64,000 nt of DNA from NCBI GenBank assembly GCA_026125795.1, contig JAHCKM010000004.1:124001-188000 (forward strand). The letters are read 5' to 3'. Source of the DNA: Burkholderiaceae bacterium (GTDB taxonomy: Bacteria > Pseudomonadota > Gammaproteobacteria > Burkholderiales > Burkholderiaceae_C). Below the pieces are notes generated by a model, which worked only from the letters and a program-made list of their open reading frames with translations, was not told where the DNA came from and did no database searches. This document shows positions 1-6,829 of the stretch, piece by piece; positions within the stretch are counted from its first letter, which is position 1, and every line of letters starts with the position of its first letter. The position numbers were made by a program, and so were the translations under genes.

Positions 1-228
1 CGGCGCGGGCAGGCGCAGCGTGAAGCGCGCGCGTTCGTGCAGCAGTGCGGACAGCGTGCCGCAGTTGGTGCGCGCGACCGGCGACGGGCACTCGATGACC
101 TCGCGCTCGCCCAGGGCGCGCCGCTGCGCCAGCTCGCACACCGCGGCTCGAGCCAGCAGCGCCTTGGCGAAGATGCAGGCGGACCGGCTCTCGCAGCAGG
201 CGTTCGGCGACGGCGCATCGTCGCTCAT
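1..228 (-). CDS. Cys-rich small protein, 3' end cut by window edge
   Basis: Seventy-six codons are visible, reading leftward from an ATG at 228 and still open at base 1. The fragment has six cysteines, at residues 11, 12, 18, 31, 47 and 56, including a CC pair. This could suggest metal or Fe-S binding, but I recognise no family. It begins only 13 bases after the stop of the 71-residue gene at 242-457, so it appears to be a late gene of the minus-strand operon divergent from dsr. The function is unknown. Cysteine spacing does not match a classical 2[4Fe-4S] ferredoxin (CxxCxxCxxxC). Confidence 0.6.
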   Translation of the reverse strand, partial: MSDDAPSPNACCESRSACIFAKALLARAAVCELAQRRALGEREVIECPSPVARTNCGTLSALLHERARFTLRLPAP

Positions 229-241
229 GGGGTCGGGCCGT

Positions 242-457
242 TCAGTCGTCGCCGGCGGGGCCGGGCTCGCGGATCTGGCACAGCAGATCTTCGGCCAACT
301 GCTCGCTCTCGGCAAACATCACCTTGATCCTGGCACCGCCTTCGACCTGCGCGGCACGCAGCGCCTTGGCGTGGGCCGACGCGTCCTTGAACGTCGTGAA
401 CTCGGCCAGTTTGCGGATCCGTGCGAAGGGCTGGATGCTGAACACGAAGTAGGGCAT
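242..457 (-). CDS. small conserved-looking protein, 71 aa
   Basis: A 71-residue soluble protein with no signal peptide or membrane segment. It opens with MPYFVFSIQPFARIRKL and has an acidic end. It is alternately charged with no cysteine except one near the C-terminus (LLCQIREP). The gene sits 10 bases after the S24-fold gene and 13 bases before the Cys-rich gene, so it is almost certainly cotranscribed with them. I do not recognise a characterised family. The base composition and codon use match the neighbours, and an ATG start directly follows the upstream gene, which supports it being real. Confidence 0.65.
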   Translation of the reverse strand: MPYFVFSIQPFARIRKLAEFTTFKDASAHAKALRAAQVEGGARIKVMFAESEQLAEDLLCQIREPGPAGDD

Positions 458-467
458 GGCCGTGCGA

Positions 468-794
468 TCAGAGGTAGCTCTTGCCGAGCCGACGCTTGCC
501 GGGTACGGCCTTCTGAATGATCACCCCGCGCACCGCGGCCAGGTCGGGCAGGGCATGCTCGCGGTAGGCTGGGTGCAGCGCGCGCAGCACCCAGCCGTTG
601 CCGCGGCGCTCGATGCGGCGCAGCGTCCACTCGCCCGCCATCTGGGCCAGCACGAAGCTGCCATCGTGCACCGCGCCATCGGGCTCCACGATCACGATCT
701 CGCTGTCGAGGAATTCGGGCGCCATGCTGTCTCCCAGCACGCGCAGCGCGAACACCTCGCCGCCGCTGCAACCGTCGAACGGTGCATTCGTCAT
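468..794 (-). CDS. S24/LexA-fold peptidase-like protein, probable inactive peptidase
   Basis: 108 residues corresponding to the C-terminal half of LexA/UmuD-type S24 peptidases, without a DNA-binding domain. The nucleophile region is present (LRVLGDSMAPEF, Ser in GDSM, about residue 23). The segment that carries the general-base lysine in LexA (TVKRL) reads TLRRI here, so Lys is replaced by Arg. Autoproteolysis is therefore doubtful. The ATG overlaps the stop of the ferredoxin-reductase gene by four bases (ATGA), implying translational coupling. A role as a protein-binding or sensory module for the reductase operon is inference only. Confidence 0.75.
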   Translation of the reverse strand: MTNAPFDGCSGGEVFALRVLGDSMAPEFLDSEIVIVEPDGAVHDGSFVLAQMAGEWTLRRIERRGNGWVLRALHPAYREHALPDLAAVRGVIIQKAVPGKRRLGKSYL

Positions 795-2278
795 ACGGTT
801 TGCGACACCACCTGCGCGGCGGGCACCCCGGCATCGATCAGCGCAGCGCCGAGCGCTTCGACGAAGGCCTGCGGCCCGGCGAGATAGAAGTCGCAATCGA
901 TGTCGAACAGGTCGGCGCGCATGGCCGCGGCCATTTGCCGAGCGCCGGCGGCCGCGTCGCCGTGGGTGAACAGCGCGTACTCGAACGGATCGAGCGCCTC
1001 GGACCAGGCGCGGCATTGATTGACCTGGAAGTGGCCGTCGCTGCGCGTGGCCAGCCAGAACAGCGACAGCGATGGCGCCGTGTCCAGCGACAGCGCGTGC
1101 TCGATCAGGCTCTTGATGGGGGCGAAGCCGGTGTCGCAGGCCGCGAACACCAGCGGATGCGTGCTGTCGGCGAGCACGAAATTGCCGAGCGGTCCCCACA
1201 GGTTGATGGCATCGCCGACTTTCAGCGTGCCGTCGAACACCTGGCGCGCCAGCGCGTTGTCGTCGTCTCGGGCGATGAAGAAGTGCAGGTTGCGGTCGTC
1301 GCACGGGCAGCTGGCTACGGGATAGGTCGCGCGCACGTCGTCGCCGGCGGTCGCTGCCGAACCCGCGCGGCCCAGGGTCACCGACTGGCCGGCCAGGAAG
1401 CGCAGCCGGTGGCTGCGCGGCGTCTGCAGGTGCAGCAGCCGTGTGTCCGGCGCCAGTTCGCGCAACGCGCGCAGCGTCGTGACGATCTGTTGCGGCGCGA
1501 TGTCCTCCGGCCCCTGGGCCTCCAGCGTTTCGAGCGTGATCTCGCTGCTGGCCGCCGTGTGCGCGCAAGCCAGCACGTAGCCCTGCTGCTTCTCGGCCTC
1601 CGACAGCGGGTAGTCGAACGGCACCACCTTGCTCACGGCGCCTGAGATCACCCGCACCTTGCACATGCCGCAGGTGCCGTTGCCGCAGCCGTAGTTCAGT
1701 TTCATGCCGGCGCGCAGTCCCGCCTGCAGCAGCGTGTCGCGCCCTTCGACGGCAAACTGATGCCCGCTGGGGCGCAACGTGACCTGCGCCGACACCACCT
1801 TCAACATGTCGTCCATGACGTCCAGAACATCGACCGATTCAGTGGCCAGTGCACGCGCCAGCCCGTCGTTCAGCTGGCGTTGCAGCGCGAGCAGCCGCGG
1901 ATCGTCGCCGCCGGCTTGCTCCAGCAACTCGCGCATGCGCTCGCGCAGCTCGATCACCAGCGCGTGATAGCGCTGCAGATGGCGCTGCACATCGGCCAGC
2001 TCCTGGCTCTGGCGGAACACCCGCTGCGCCAGCACCTCCTGGCTCGGCAGAAGGCGCTCGCGCACGCGCCGGCCGAAGGCATCGTCCTTGATGTGCGTGA
2101 CGCGCTCGAGCATGCCGCTCGGCTCGAACTCGGTCTGCGGATAGAGCTTCAGCAGCGTCTCGGTCGACACCAGCCCGTCGTGCAACTCGATCTCGCCGGT
2201 GCGCACGCGCTGCTGCAGCGCGCTGCGCGGCACGCCCACCAGTTGCGCGGCGCGCCAGACGGTCACCCATTGGGCCAA
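791..2278 (-). CDS. HTH-like / 2Fe-2S ferredoxin / FAD-NAD(P) reductase fusion
   Basis: A 495-residue protein with three parts. Residues 1-50 look like a MerR/excisionase-type helix-turn-helix (WVTVWRAAQLVGVPRSALQQR). Residues about 85-145 are charged and probably helical or coiled coil. Residues 165-250 form a plant-type 2Fe-2S domain with ligands Cys198, Cys203, Cys206 and Cys238. The remainder is an FAD and NAD(P) binding reductase module (RATYPVAS, FAACDTGFAP) like CDP-glucoseen and phenol hydroxylase reductases. It lies in the operon divergent from dsr and overlaps the dioxygenase gene by 16 bases, so it could feed electrons to that oxygenase or act as a redox-responsive DNA-binding protein. 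Partners are inferred, not shown. Confidence 0.85.
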   Translation of the reverse strand: MAQWVTVWRAAQLVGVPRSALQQRVRTGEIELHDGLVSTETLLKLYPQTEFEPSGMLERVTHIKDDAFGRRVRERLLPSQEVLAQRVFRQSQELADVQRHLQRYHALVIELRERMRELLEQAGGDDPRLLALQRQLNDGLARALATESVDVLDVMDDMLKVVSAQVTLRPSGHQFAVEGRDTLLQAGLRAGMKLNYGCGNGTCGMCKVRVISGAVSKVVPFDYPLSEAEKQQGYVLACAHTAASSEITLETLEAQGPEDIAPQQIVTTLRALRELAPDTRLLHLQTPRSHRLRFLAGQSVTLGRAGSAATAGDDVRATYPVASCPCDDRNLHFFIARDDDNALARQVFDGTLKVGDAINLWGPLGNFVLADSTHPLVFAACDTGFAPIKSLIEHALSLDTAPSLSLFWLATRSDGHFQVNQCRAWSEALDPFEYALFTHGDAAAGARQMAAAMRADLFDIDCDFYLAGPQAFVEALGAALIDAGVPAAQVVSQTV

Positions 2279-3270
2279 GGCGCCTCCGGCATGGCAATGC
2301 GGTCGAGGTAGCGCGCGCGGTACAGCAGGCGCGCCGCGGCCGGGTCATCGCAGAAGCCGCTGCGATCGTGCAGCACGTTGTTGGCCACCAGGCCCATGCC
2401 GGCCTCGAGCCTGATGCGCAGCACGCCGGCGTTGTCGTCGCTCAGGAATCGCTCGAGAAAGGCCGCCGCCTCGCGCGTGGCCGGATCGTCCTTCCACTCG
2501 ATGCTGCGCGTGCGCGCCGTGTAGCGCATGTGCAGCGTGCCGTCGTGCGCATCGACCGAGAACACCGGCCCGGCCTGCGCGGCGCGGGCGACGCCGGTCT
2601 CGTCGTCGCGGCCCGGGATGACCATCGCGTCGTCGGCCATCAGCGCACGCATCCAGCGTGGCGACGCGTCGCGCAGCGCGATGTAGGCCAGCTCATGGTC
2701 GAGCAGCGCGTTGACGCCGCCGCTCGCCGCCGGGCGCACGCAGTGCAGGATCATCGCGCGGATGCGGCGCTGCGGCGGGTTGTAGTAGCCGTCGGTGTGC
2801 CACCGGATCGGCTTGTCGGTGTACGGAATGAAGCCCCCGCGATCGTCGCGACGCGGCGCCGGGCCGTCCCAAGCCGCGCGCTCCCCCTCGGGGGGAACGG
2901 CGCGCAGCGCCGAAGAGGGCAGCGGCCGGCTGACCGCGATGCTCGAAACCCCGTCCTCGTCGGCCAGCCAGTTGGCATCGAGCCGGTGCAGGCCGAGTTG
3001 TGCGCCGACACCGCGGGCCAGGGCCTTGTCGGCGCCGGATCTCGCGCAACGGTAGATCGCCATGTTCCAGCGCGCGCAACGTTGCAGCAGCGCCGCGCGT
3101 TCGCCCATGCTGAGCGCCGATGGATCGGCGACGTCGACGATCAGGTCGGCCGCGCGGCGCGGCCGCGCGCCCAGCTTGGCGGCACGCCAGCGCCGGTAGC
3201 TGGCTTCGTCGTCGAGGTCAAACGGGCTGCAGCCGCGCTGCAGTCGTACCGGTTCGGCGGCCGCGCCCAT
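2263..3270 (-). CDS. TauD/TfdA-like Fe(II)/2-oxoglutarate dioxygenase family protein
   Basis: 335 residues. The iron-binding facial triad is visible: His158-x-Asp160 in IRWHTDGYYN and the distal His301 in VANNVLHDRSGF. Arginines at 318/320 (LLYRARYL) are candidates for binding 2-oxoglutarate. This matches the TauD and gamma-butyrobetaine hydroxylase fold. The substrate is unknown; taurine-type desulfonation or oxidation of an organosulfur compound is only suggested by the setting. About 25 residues (116-140, PLPSSALRAVPP and following) just before the active-site His are encoded by a copy of a dispersed intergenic repeat read in frame, so this loop is probably acquired. The gene overlaps the reductase gene downstream and starts 5 bases after the previous stop. 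Confidence 0.85.
   Translation of the reverse strand: MGAAAEPVRLQRGCSPFDLDDEASYRRWRAAKLGARPRRAADLIVDVADPSALSMGERAALLQRCARWNMAIYRCARSGADKALARGVGAQLGLHRLDANWLADEDGVSSIAVSRPLPSSALRAVPPEGERAAWDGPAPRRDDRGGFIPYTDKPIRWHTDGYYNPPQRRIRAMILHCVRPAASGGVNALLDHELAYIALRDASPRWMRALMADDAMVIPGRDDETGVARAAQAGPVFSVDAHDGTLHMRYTARTRSIEWKDDPATREAAAFLERFLSDDNAGVLRIRLEAGMGLVANNVLHDRSGFCDDPAAARLLYRARYLDRIAMPEAPWPNG
2856..2930 (+). repeat. dispersed C/G-rich repeat captured inside a coding sequence
   Basis: On the minus strand these bases resemble the intergenic elements at 6695, 8286 and 23121. They share a C-run and G-run core (CCCCCCGAGGGGG), a preceding CGCTGC..TTCG-type segment and a trailing CTTGGGNCGGCCC. It lies in frame inside the TauD-like gene and encodes about 25 residues without a stop. 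Similarity was judged by eye. Confidence 0.65.
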
Positions 3271-3275
3271 GGCCC

Positions 3276-3914
3276 TCAGTCCCCGCTCAGGGTCGCGCGC
3301 CGGCGCGGGCGCGACTCGGTCGACAGCAGGTTGCGCATCGCATCCTGCACCACCTGCACGGCGGCCGGTGCCTCGCTGGCCATCACCTGGTCGAGCACCC
3401 AGCGCCGATCCTCGGGCGGCAGCGTCGGCTCGAGCCGGCTGCCCAGATAGCGCACGAAGTTGAAGTCGGGCGCGAAGCCGAGCGCCGACGCATCGGCATG
3501 CGGATCGGCGCCGAACTCGGCATAGTGCGCGCTCAACTCGTTGACCAGGTCGATGAAAGTGTCGCCGTGCGCAGCGCCGTCGCTACGCGGCCCCATCAGC
3601 TCGGCCTCGTTGTCGGCCAGCGTCGACGCCACATGCCGCACCAGGGCGACCGTGAACGCCTGCCGCGTGGCGCCATCCATGCGTGCATGGGCGATGCGGT
3701 CGACCACCGCGATCAGGAACACCAGCACCTCGCGCATGAACACGAAATAGGGCGCGCCCGCATCGATGTGGAACGCGGCGCCGCGCATGCGCTTGAGCAT
3801 CTGGTGTGCGGTGCGCCAGACGATGAACGCCATCGCGCTGGCCTGCTGCTCGGGTGTTCTTTGCGTCCCGGGCTTGAACCAGTGGCTCTTGATGCGCAGG
3901 CCGGGCAGGTTCAT
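3276..3914 (-). CDS. unrecognised 212-aa protein of the dsr-divergent operon
   Basis: A soluble protein of 212 residues from the ATG at 3914, which has GGAG about eight bases upstream. A GTG at 3980 would add 22 arginine- and proline-rich residues that look non-native. The N-terminal half is helical (HQMLKRMRGAAFHIDAG, FMREVLVFLIAVVDRIAH), and a conserved-looking acidic centre follows (LADNEAELMGPRSDG, DTFIDLVNELSAHYAEFG). No cysteine, signal peptide or transmembrane segment is convincing. It sits between the Cys-less DsrC-like gene and the dioxygenase gene, so it is likely cotranscribed with both. I do not recognise a family. Confidence 0.7.
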   Translation of the reverse strand: MNLPGLRIKSHWFKPGTQRTPEQQASAMAFIVWRTAHQMLKRMRGAAFHIDAGAPYFVFMREVLVFLIAVVDRIAHARMDGATRQAFTVALVRHVASTLADNEAELMGPRSDGAAHGDTFIDLVNELSAHYAEFGADPHADASALGFAPDFNFVRYLGSRLEPTLPPEDRRWVLDQVMASEAPAAVQVVQDAMRNLLSTESRPRRRATLSGD

Positions 3915-3981
3915 CGGCGTCGACTCCGCGCGGCGCCCACGACAAGGGTGCGGTCCACCCGTGGCAGGCAGCGCACGCACA

Positions 3982-4311
3982 TCAGTAGCCGCCCTTGCCG
4001 AGCGGCTGCGGCAGTCCCGCCACCTTGGCGCCCTGCTTGGCCGGACCGAGGGGGAACAGCTCGTACAGCACTTTGCTGTCGCAGCCCGGCAGGGCCTCGG
4101 ACAGCCCCTTGAGCATGTTGCGAAAGTTCGGCGTGTGGCCGTGTTCGCGGTACTCGTCGCGCAGGTAGGCCACGACCTTCCAGTGCGCGTCGGTGAGCTC
4201 GATGCCCTCCGCCGCGGCGATCACGCGCACCACGTCGTCGCTGAAGTCGGGCTCCAGCAGATAACCCTGCTCGTCGGTTGCGAGCTCCACGCCGTTGACG
4301 CTGTATCCCAT
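3982..4311 (-). CDS. DsrC/TusE-family protein lacking both redox cysteines
   Basis: 109 residues covering the full DsrC fold (MGYSVNGVELATDEQGYL at the start, YELFPLGPAKQGAKVAGLP at the end). The canonical dsrC in this window has Cys98 in AKQACKIAGLP and the penultimate Cys109 in PTGCV. Here these positions are Ala95 and a GKGGY tail, so neither sulfur-carrying cysteine exists; the only Cys is residue 77. Such proteins cannot carry a persulfide or trisulfide as DsrC does. Known Cys-less DsrC relatives are thought to be regulatory or scaffolding. The gene lies 31 bases after the Cas6-like gene in the same operon. Confidence 0.9.
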   Translation of the reverse strand: MGYSVNGVELATDEQGYLLEPDFSDDVVRVIAAAEGIELTDAHWKVVAYLRDEYREHGHTPNFRNMLKGLSEALPGCDSKVLYELFPLGPAKQGAKVAGLPQPLGKGGY

Positions 4312-4342
4312 CGATTTGATCTCCTGCCGAGCAACGCCGACC

Positions 4343-4948
4343 TCAGGCGCGCAGCGCCGCCGCCGACCTGTGGGGCACGAAAACGCCGCAGCCGAGCGCG
4401 CGGTGGCGGCCGAGCCCGGCTTCGAGCATCTGCAGTGAATCGGCCGGCGACAGGCCGTCGAGCATCAAGCTGAATCCGGTGACGTCGCCCTCGCCTTGCA
4501 CCGCCACGACGTGACGACGGCCGCAGATGGCTCGCCCGCGCACGCCCAGGCTCTCGAGCTCGCGCTCGACGCCGGCCTGGAACTCGATCTCGTCGTCGAT
4601 GCCCGCGCTCACCAGATGCGAATAGAGCGTGCCGTGCGCGAGCAGCTCGCGCACCTGCCCCTGTCCGAGCTGCAACGCACAGGGCCCGACCTCGAGCTGC
4701 GCTCCGTTCAGCGGCGCCAGTGCCGCCTGCTGCTCGCGGCGCACACGCAGCGCCAGGCGCGCGCGCTGCGACAGCAAGGTCCCGCCTGCCACCACATTGA
4801 CGCGATGCACCCCCAGGCCTGGCCACGCCGTCAGGCCCGGCAGCGCGCGTTCGAGCGCATCGGCCAGTGCCTGCCGGTGCTCGCGCGGCAGGCAGGTGCC
4901 CGACAGCGGGAACACCACGTCGACCATCGTGGCGACGATCGTGTCCAC
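4343..4948 (-). CDS. Cas6/Cmx6-like RAMP-fold protein
   Basis: 201 residues. The N-terminus (MVDVVFPLSGTCLPREHRQAL, from residue 8) and the C-terminal Gly-rich loop (residues 178-188, GLGRHRALGCG, followed by VFVPHRS) resemble the Cas6/Cmx6 branch of RAMP proteins, which cut or bind CRISPR repeat RNA through ferredoxin-like folds. His182 and His193 flank the loop, but I cannot assign catalytic residues. There is no CRISPR array, cas1, cas2 or effector gene in the window. The gene starts 4 bases after the stop of the small gene at 4953. A role in RNA processing or binding for sulfur genes is inference. Family assignment is by motif memory only and needs a profile search. Confidence 0.7.
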   Translation of the reverse strand: MDTIVATMVDVVFPLSGTCLPREHRQALADALERALPGLTAWPGLGVHRVNVVAGGTLLSQRARLALRVRREQQAALAPLNGAQLEVGPCALQLGQGQVRELLAHGTLYSHLVSAGIDDEIEFQAGVERELESLGVRGRAICGRRHVVAVQGEGDVTGFSLMLDGLSPADSLQMLEAGLGRHRALGCGVFVPHRSAAALRA

Positions 4949-4952
4949 GGCA

Positions 4953-5168
4953 TCAGTCCTTGGGTTGCGTCTGGGCCCAGCGCAGCAGCGCGTCGCCCCA
5001 CGCCTGCGCGGTCTGCGGATCGATGTCGAACACGGTGAAGCGGCTCTTCTCGCGGATGCGCGTGCGCAGCAGGCTCATGCCGCCTGCAACGTGATCCAGC
5101 TGCTGCAGTTCGATCTCCTGGCCGCCCAGCGGCACACGCAACTTGGCAACCGGCGTCAGGCGCGTCAT
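4953..5168 (-). CDS. first small gene of the operon divergent from dsr, 71 aa
   Basis: 71 residues from the ATG at 5168, a beta-rich small protein (AKLRVPLGGQEIELQQLDHV) with no cysteine or signal peptide. A longer open frame to 5309 would run through the shared promoter region and is unlikely. It is the first gene of the minus-strand operon and is followed after 4 bases by the Cas6-like gene. The distance to dsrA (start 5393) is 224 bases, so both operons share one regulatory region. The family is not recognised. Confidence 0.65.
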   Translation of the reverse strand: MTRLTPVAKLRVPLGGQEIELQQLDHVAGGMSLLRTRIREKSRFTVFDIDPQTAQAWGDALLRWAQTQPKD

Positions 5169-5213
5169 TCGATGCTCCGAATGTGGCATTGAGCGCGGTG
5201 CCTCCGAGGGCGT

Positions 5214-5259
5214 CCATACCCGGTACGGGTGAGCGGCGCATAACCCATCCGGGTAATGG
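5214..5259. promoter_or_regulatory. paired CCC-N4/5-GGG palindromes in the dsr divergent promoter
   Basis: Two inverted repeats lie in the 224-base region between dsrA and the divergent operon. ACCCGGTACGGGT is at 5218-5230 and TAACCCATCCGGGTAA at 5241-5256, with centres about 25 bases apart. The second shares its core (CCCATCCGGG) with sites in front of soe/rhodanese and soxY. The second centre is about 145 bases before the dsrA ATG and 80 before the divergent gene. These are likely operators for a dimeric regulator; the regulator is not known. Confidence 0.6.
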
Positions 5260-5392
5260 CGAGGCACACCTTCCCGTCTATCGTTGTCTACCTCCGTGGG
5301 TGATGGCATGTGCCCCTTGCCGCCAGCACTCGCGCCAGGGGCGCTCGAGCGCTGTCAGTGGTGCTCGGGATGCACAACAGGAGACGACCTCG

Positions 5393-6688
5393 ATGGCCAA
5401 GAAACCACACGCCACCCCGATGCTGGACGAGCTCGAGAGCGGGCCCTGGCCCAGTTTCGTCACCGGCCTGAAGCGGCTGGCCAACGACAAGGACTACATG
5501 GTCGACCTGATGGGTCAGCTGGAGACGTCCTACCGCACCAAGAAGGGTTACTGGAAGGGCGGCACCGTCGGCGTGATGGGCTACGGCGGCGGCGTGATCC
5601 CGCGCTTCACCGAGCTGAAGGACGAATCCGGCAAGCCGATGTTCCCCGACGCGGCCGAGTTCCACACGCTGCGCGTGCAGCCGCCGGCCGGCATGCACTA
5701 CGACACCCAGGTGCTGCGGCAGATGTGCGACATCTGGGAGCAGCACGGCTCGGGACTGATCGCGTTTCACGGCCAGAGCGGCGACATCATGTTCCAGGGC
5801 GCCAAGACCGACAAGGTGCAGGACGCCTTCGATGCGCTCAACGAGCTCGGCTTCGACCTCGGTGGCGCCGGGCCGGCGGTGCGCACCTCGATGAGCTGCG
5901 TCGGCGCCGCGCGCTGCGAGCAAAGCTGCTACGACGAGTCGCGCGCGCACCGGCAGGTGATCAACACCTTTCTCGATGATATCCACCGGCCGGCGCTGCC
6001 CTACAAGTTCAAGTTCAAGTTCTCGGGCTGCCCGAACGACTGCATGAACTCGATCCAGCGCTCCGACATGGCCGTGATCGGCACCTGGCGCGACAACATG
6101 CGCACCGACGAGGAGCTGGCGCGCAGGTGGTTCGCCAAGCACGGCATGAACGAGTTGGTCAACGACGTGATCTCGCGCTGCCCGACCAAGACCATCATGC
6201 TCAAGGAGGTCGGTGACGTCGCGCAGGGCGACAAGATCTCCAGCGTGCGCATCAGCGACACGCATGCGCTGGAGATCGACAACAGCAACTGCGTGCGCTG
6301 CATGCACTGCATCAACGTGATGACCGGCGCGCTGGCGCACGGCACCGACACCGGCGCCACGATCCTGATCGGCGGCAAGCGCACGCTGAAGATCGGCGAC
6401 CTGATGGGCACCGTGGTGATGCCGTTCATCCCGCTGAAGACCGACGAGGACTACGCCGCGCTGGTCGAGCTGGCGCAGAAGGTGATCGACTTCTTCGCCG
6501 AGAACGCGCTGGAGCACGAGCGCACCGGCGAGATGATCGAGCGCATCGGGCTGGTCAATTTCCTGGAGGGGATCGGCGTCGACATCGACCCCAACATGGT
6601 GGCCACGCCGCGCACCAACCCGTACGTGCGCACCGACGGATGGGACGACGAGGTCGCCCGCATCCAGGCCAAGAAGGCCGCGGCGTGA
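5393..6688 (+). CDS. dsrA: reverse-type dissimilatory sulfite reductase alpha subunit
   Basis: 431 residues. With DsrB it forms the sirohaem enzyme that oxidises DsrC-bound sulfane sulfur to sulfite in the cytoplasm of sulfur oxidisers. The sirohaem-[4Fe-4S] ligands are seen as Cys169-x5-Cys175 and Cys213-x3-Cys217 (SGCPNDC). A ferredoxin domain insertion follows (NCVRCMHC, about residue 300). The ATG at 5393 has AGGAG upstream. The frame is open to 5183, but that stretch lies in the promoter region. It is the first gene of a collinear dsr operon whose order (dsrC-M-K-L-J-O-P-N with dsrEFH and dsrL) is the oxidative type; reductive markers such as dsrD are absent. Confidence 0.97.
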   Translation: MAKKPHATPMLDELESGPWPSFVTGLKRLANDKDYMVDLMGQLETSYRTKKGYWKGGTVGVMGYGGGVIPRFTELKDESGKPMFPDAAEFHTLRVQPPAGMHYDTQVLRQMCDIWEQHGSGLIAFHGQSGDIMFQGAKTDKVQDAFDALNELGFDLGGAGPAVRTSMSCVGAARCEQSCYDESRAHRQVINTFLDDIHRPALPYKFKFKFSGCPNDCMNSIQRSDMAVIGTWRDNMRTDEELARRWFAKHGMNELVNDVISRCPTKTIMLKEVGDVAQGDKISSVRISDTHALEIDNSNCVRCMHCINVMTGALAHGTDTGATILIGGKRTLKIGDLMGTVVMPFIPLKTDEDYAALVELAQKVIDFFAENALEHERTGEMIERIGLVNFLEGIGVDIDPNMVATPRTNPYVRTDGWDDEVARIQAKKAAA

Positions 6689-6694
6689 TGTTGA

Positions 6695-6796
6695 CCCCCA
6701 CGCTAGCGGCTTCGCCGCGTCGCTGCCCCCAGGGCTCCGCAGGGGCCCCTTCGTGGCCCATGGGGCGCAGCCGCCTTGGGGCGGCCCGGCGGCGGT
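6695..6796. repeat. C/G-rich dispersed repeat between dsrA and dsrB
   Basis: The 141-base dsrA-dsrB gap is mostly a repeat-like element: ACCCCCACGCTAGCGG, then CGTCGCTGCCCCC, a GGGGCCCC segment and CTTGGGGCGGCCCGGCGG. It matches the element at 8286-8352 at both ends with a divergent middle. It can fold into strong hairpins. It could act as an mRNA-stability or partial-termination element inside the operon, which is inference. Confidence 0.65.
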
Positions 6797-6829
6797 TGTG
6801 TCGCATCGAACAAGCATAGGAGCCTGCCC

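Noticed and set aside
5241-5256. Exact NarL 7-2-7 binding site
   Set aside because: The half sites TACCCAT and its inverse are not separated in the 7-2-7 pattern; the core spacing is CCC-N4-GGG. Kept only as a resemblance.
5183-5392. 70-codon N-terminal extension of dsrA
   Set aside because: It would cover the palindromic promoter region and lacks similarity to DsrA; the ATG at 5393 has a good ribosome site.
1-5392. CRISPR array near the Cas6-like gene
   Set aside because: I looked for regularly spaced direct repeats in the gaps around it and elsewhere; gaps here are only 4-224 bases and hold none.
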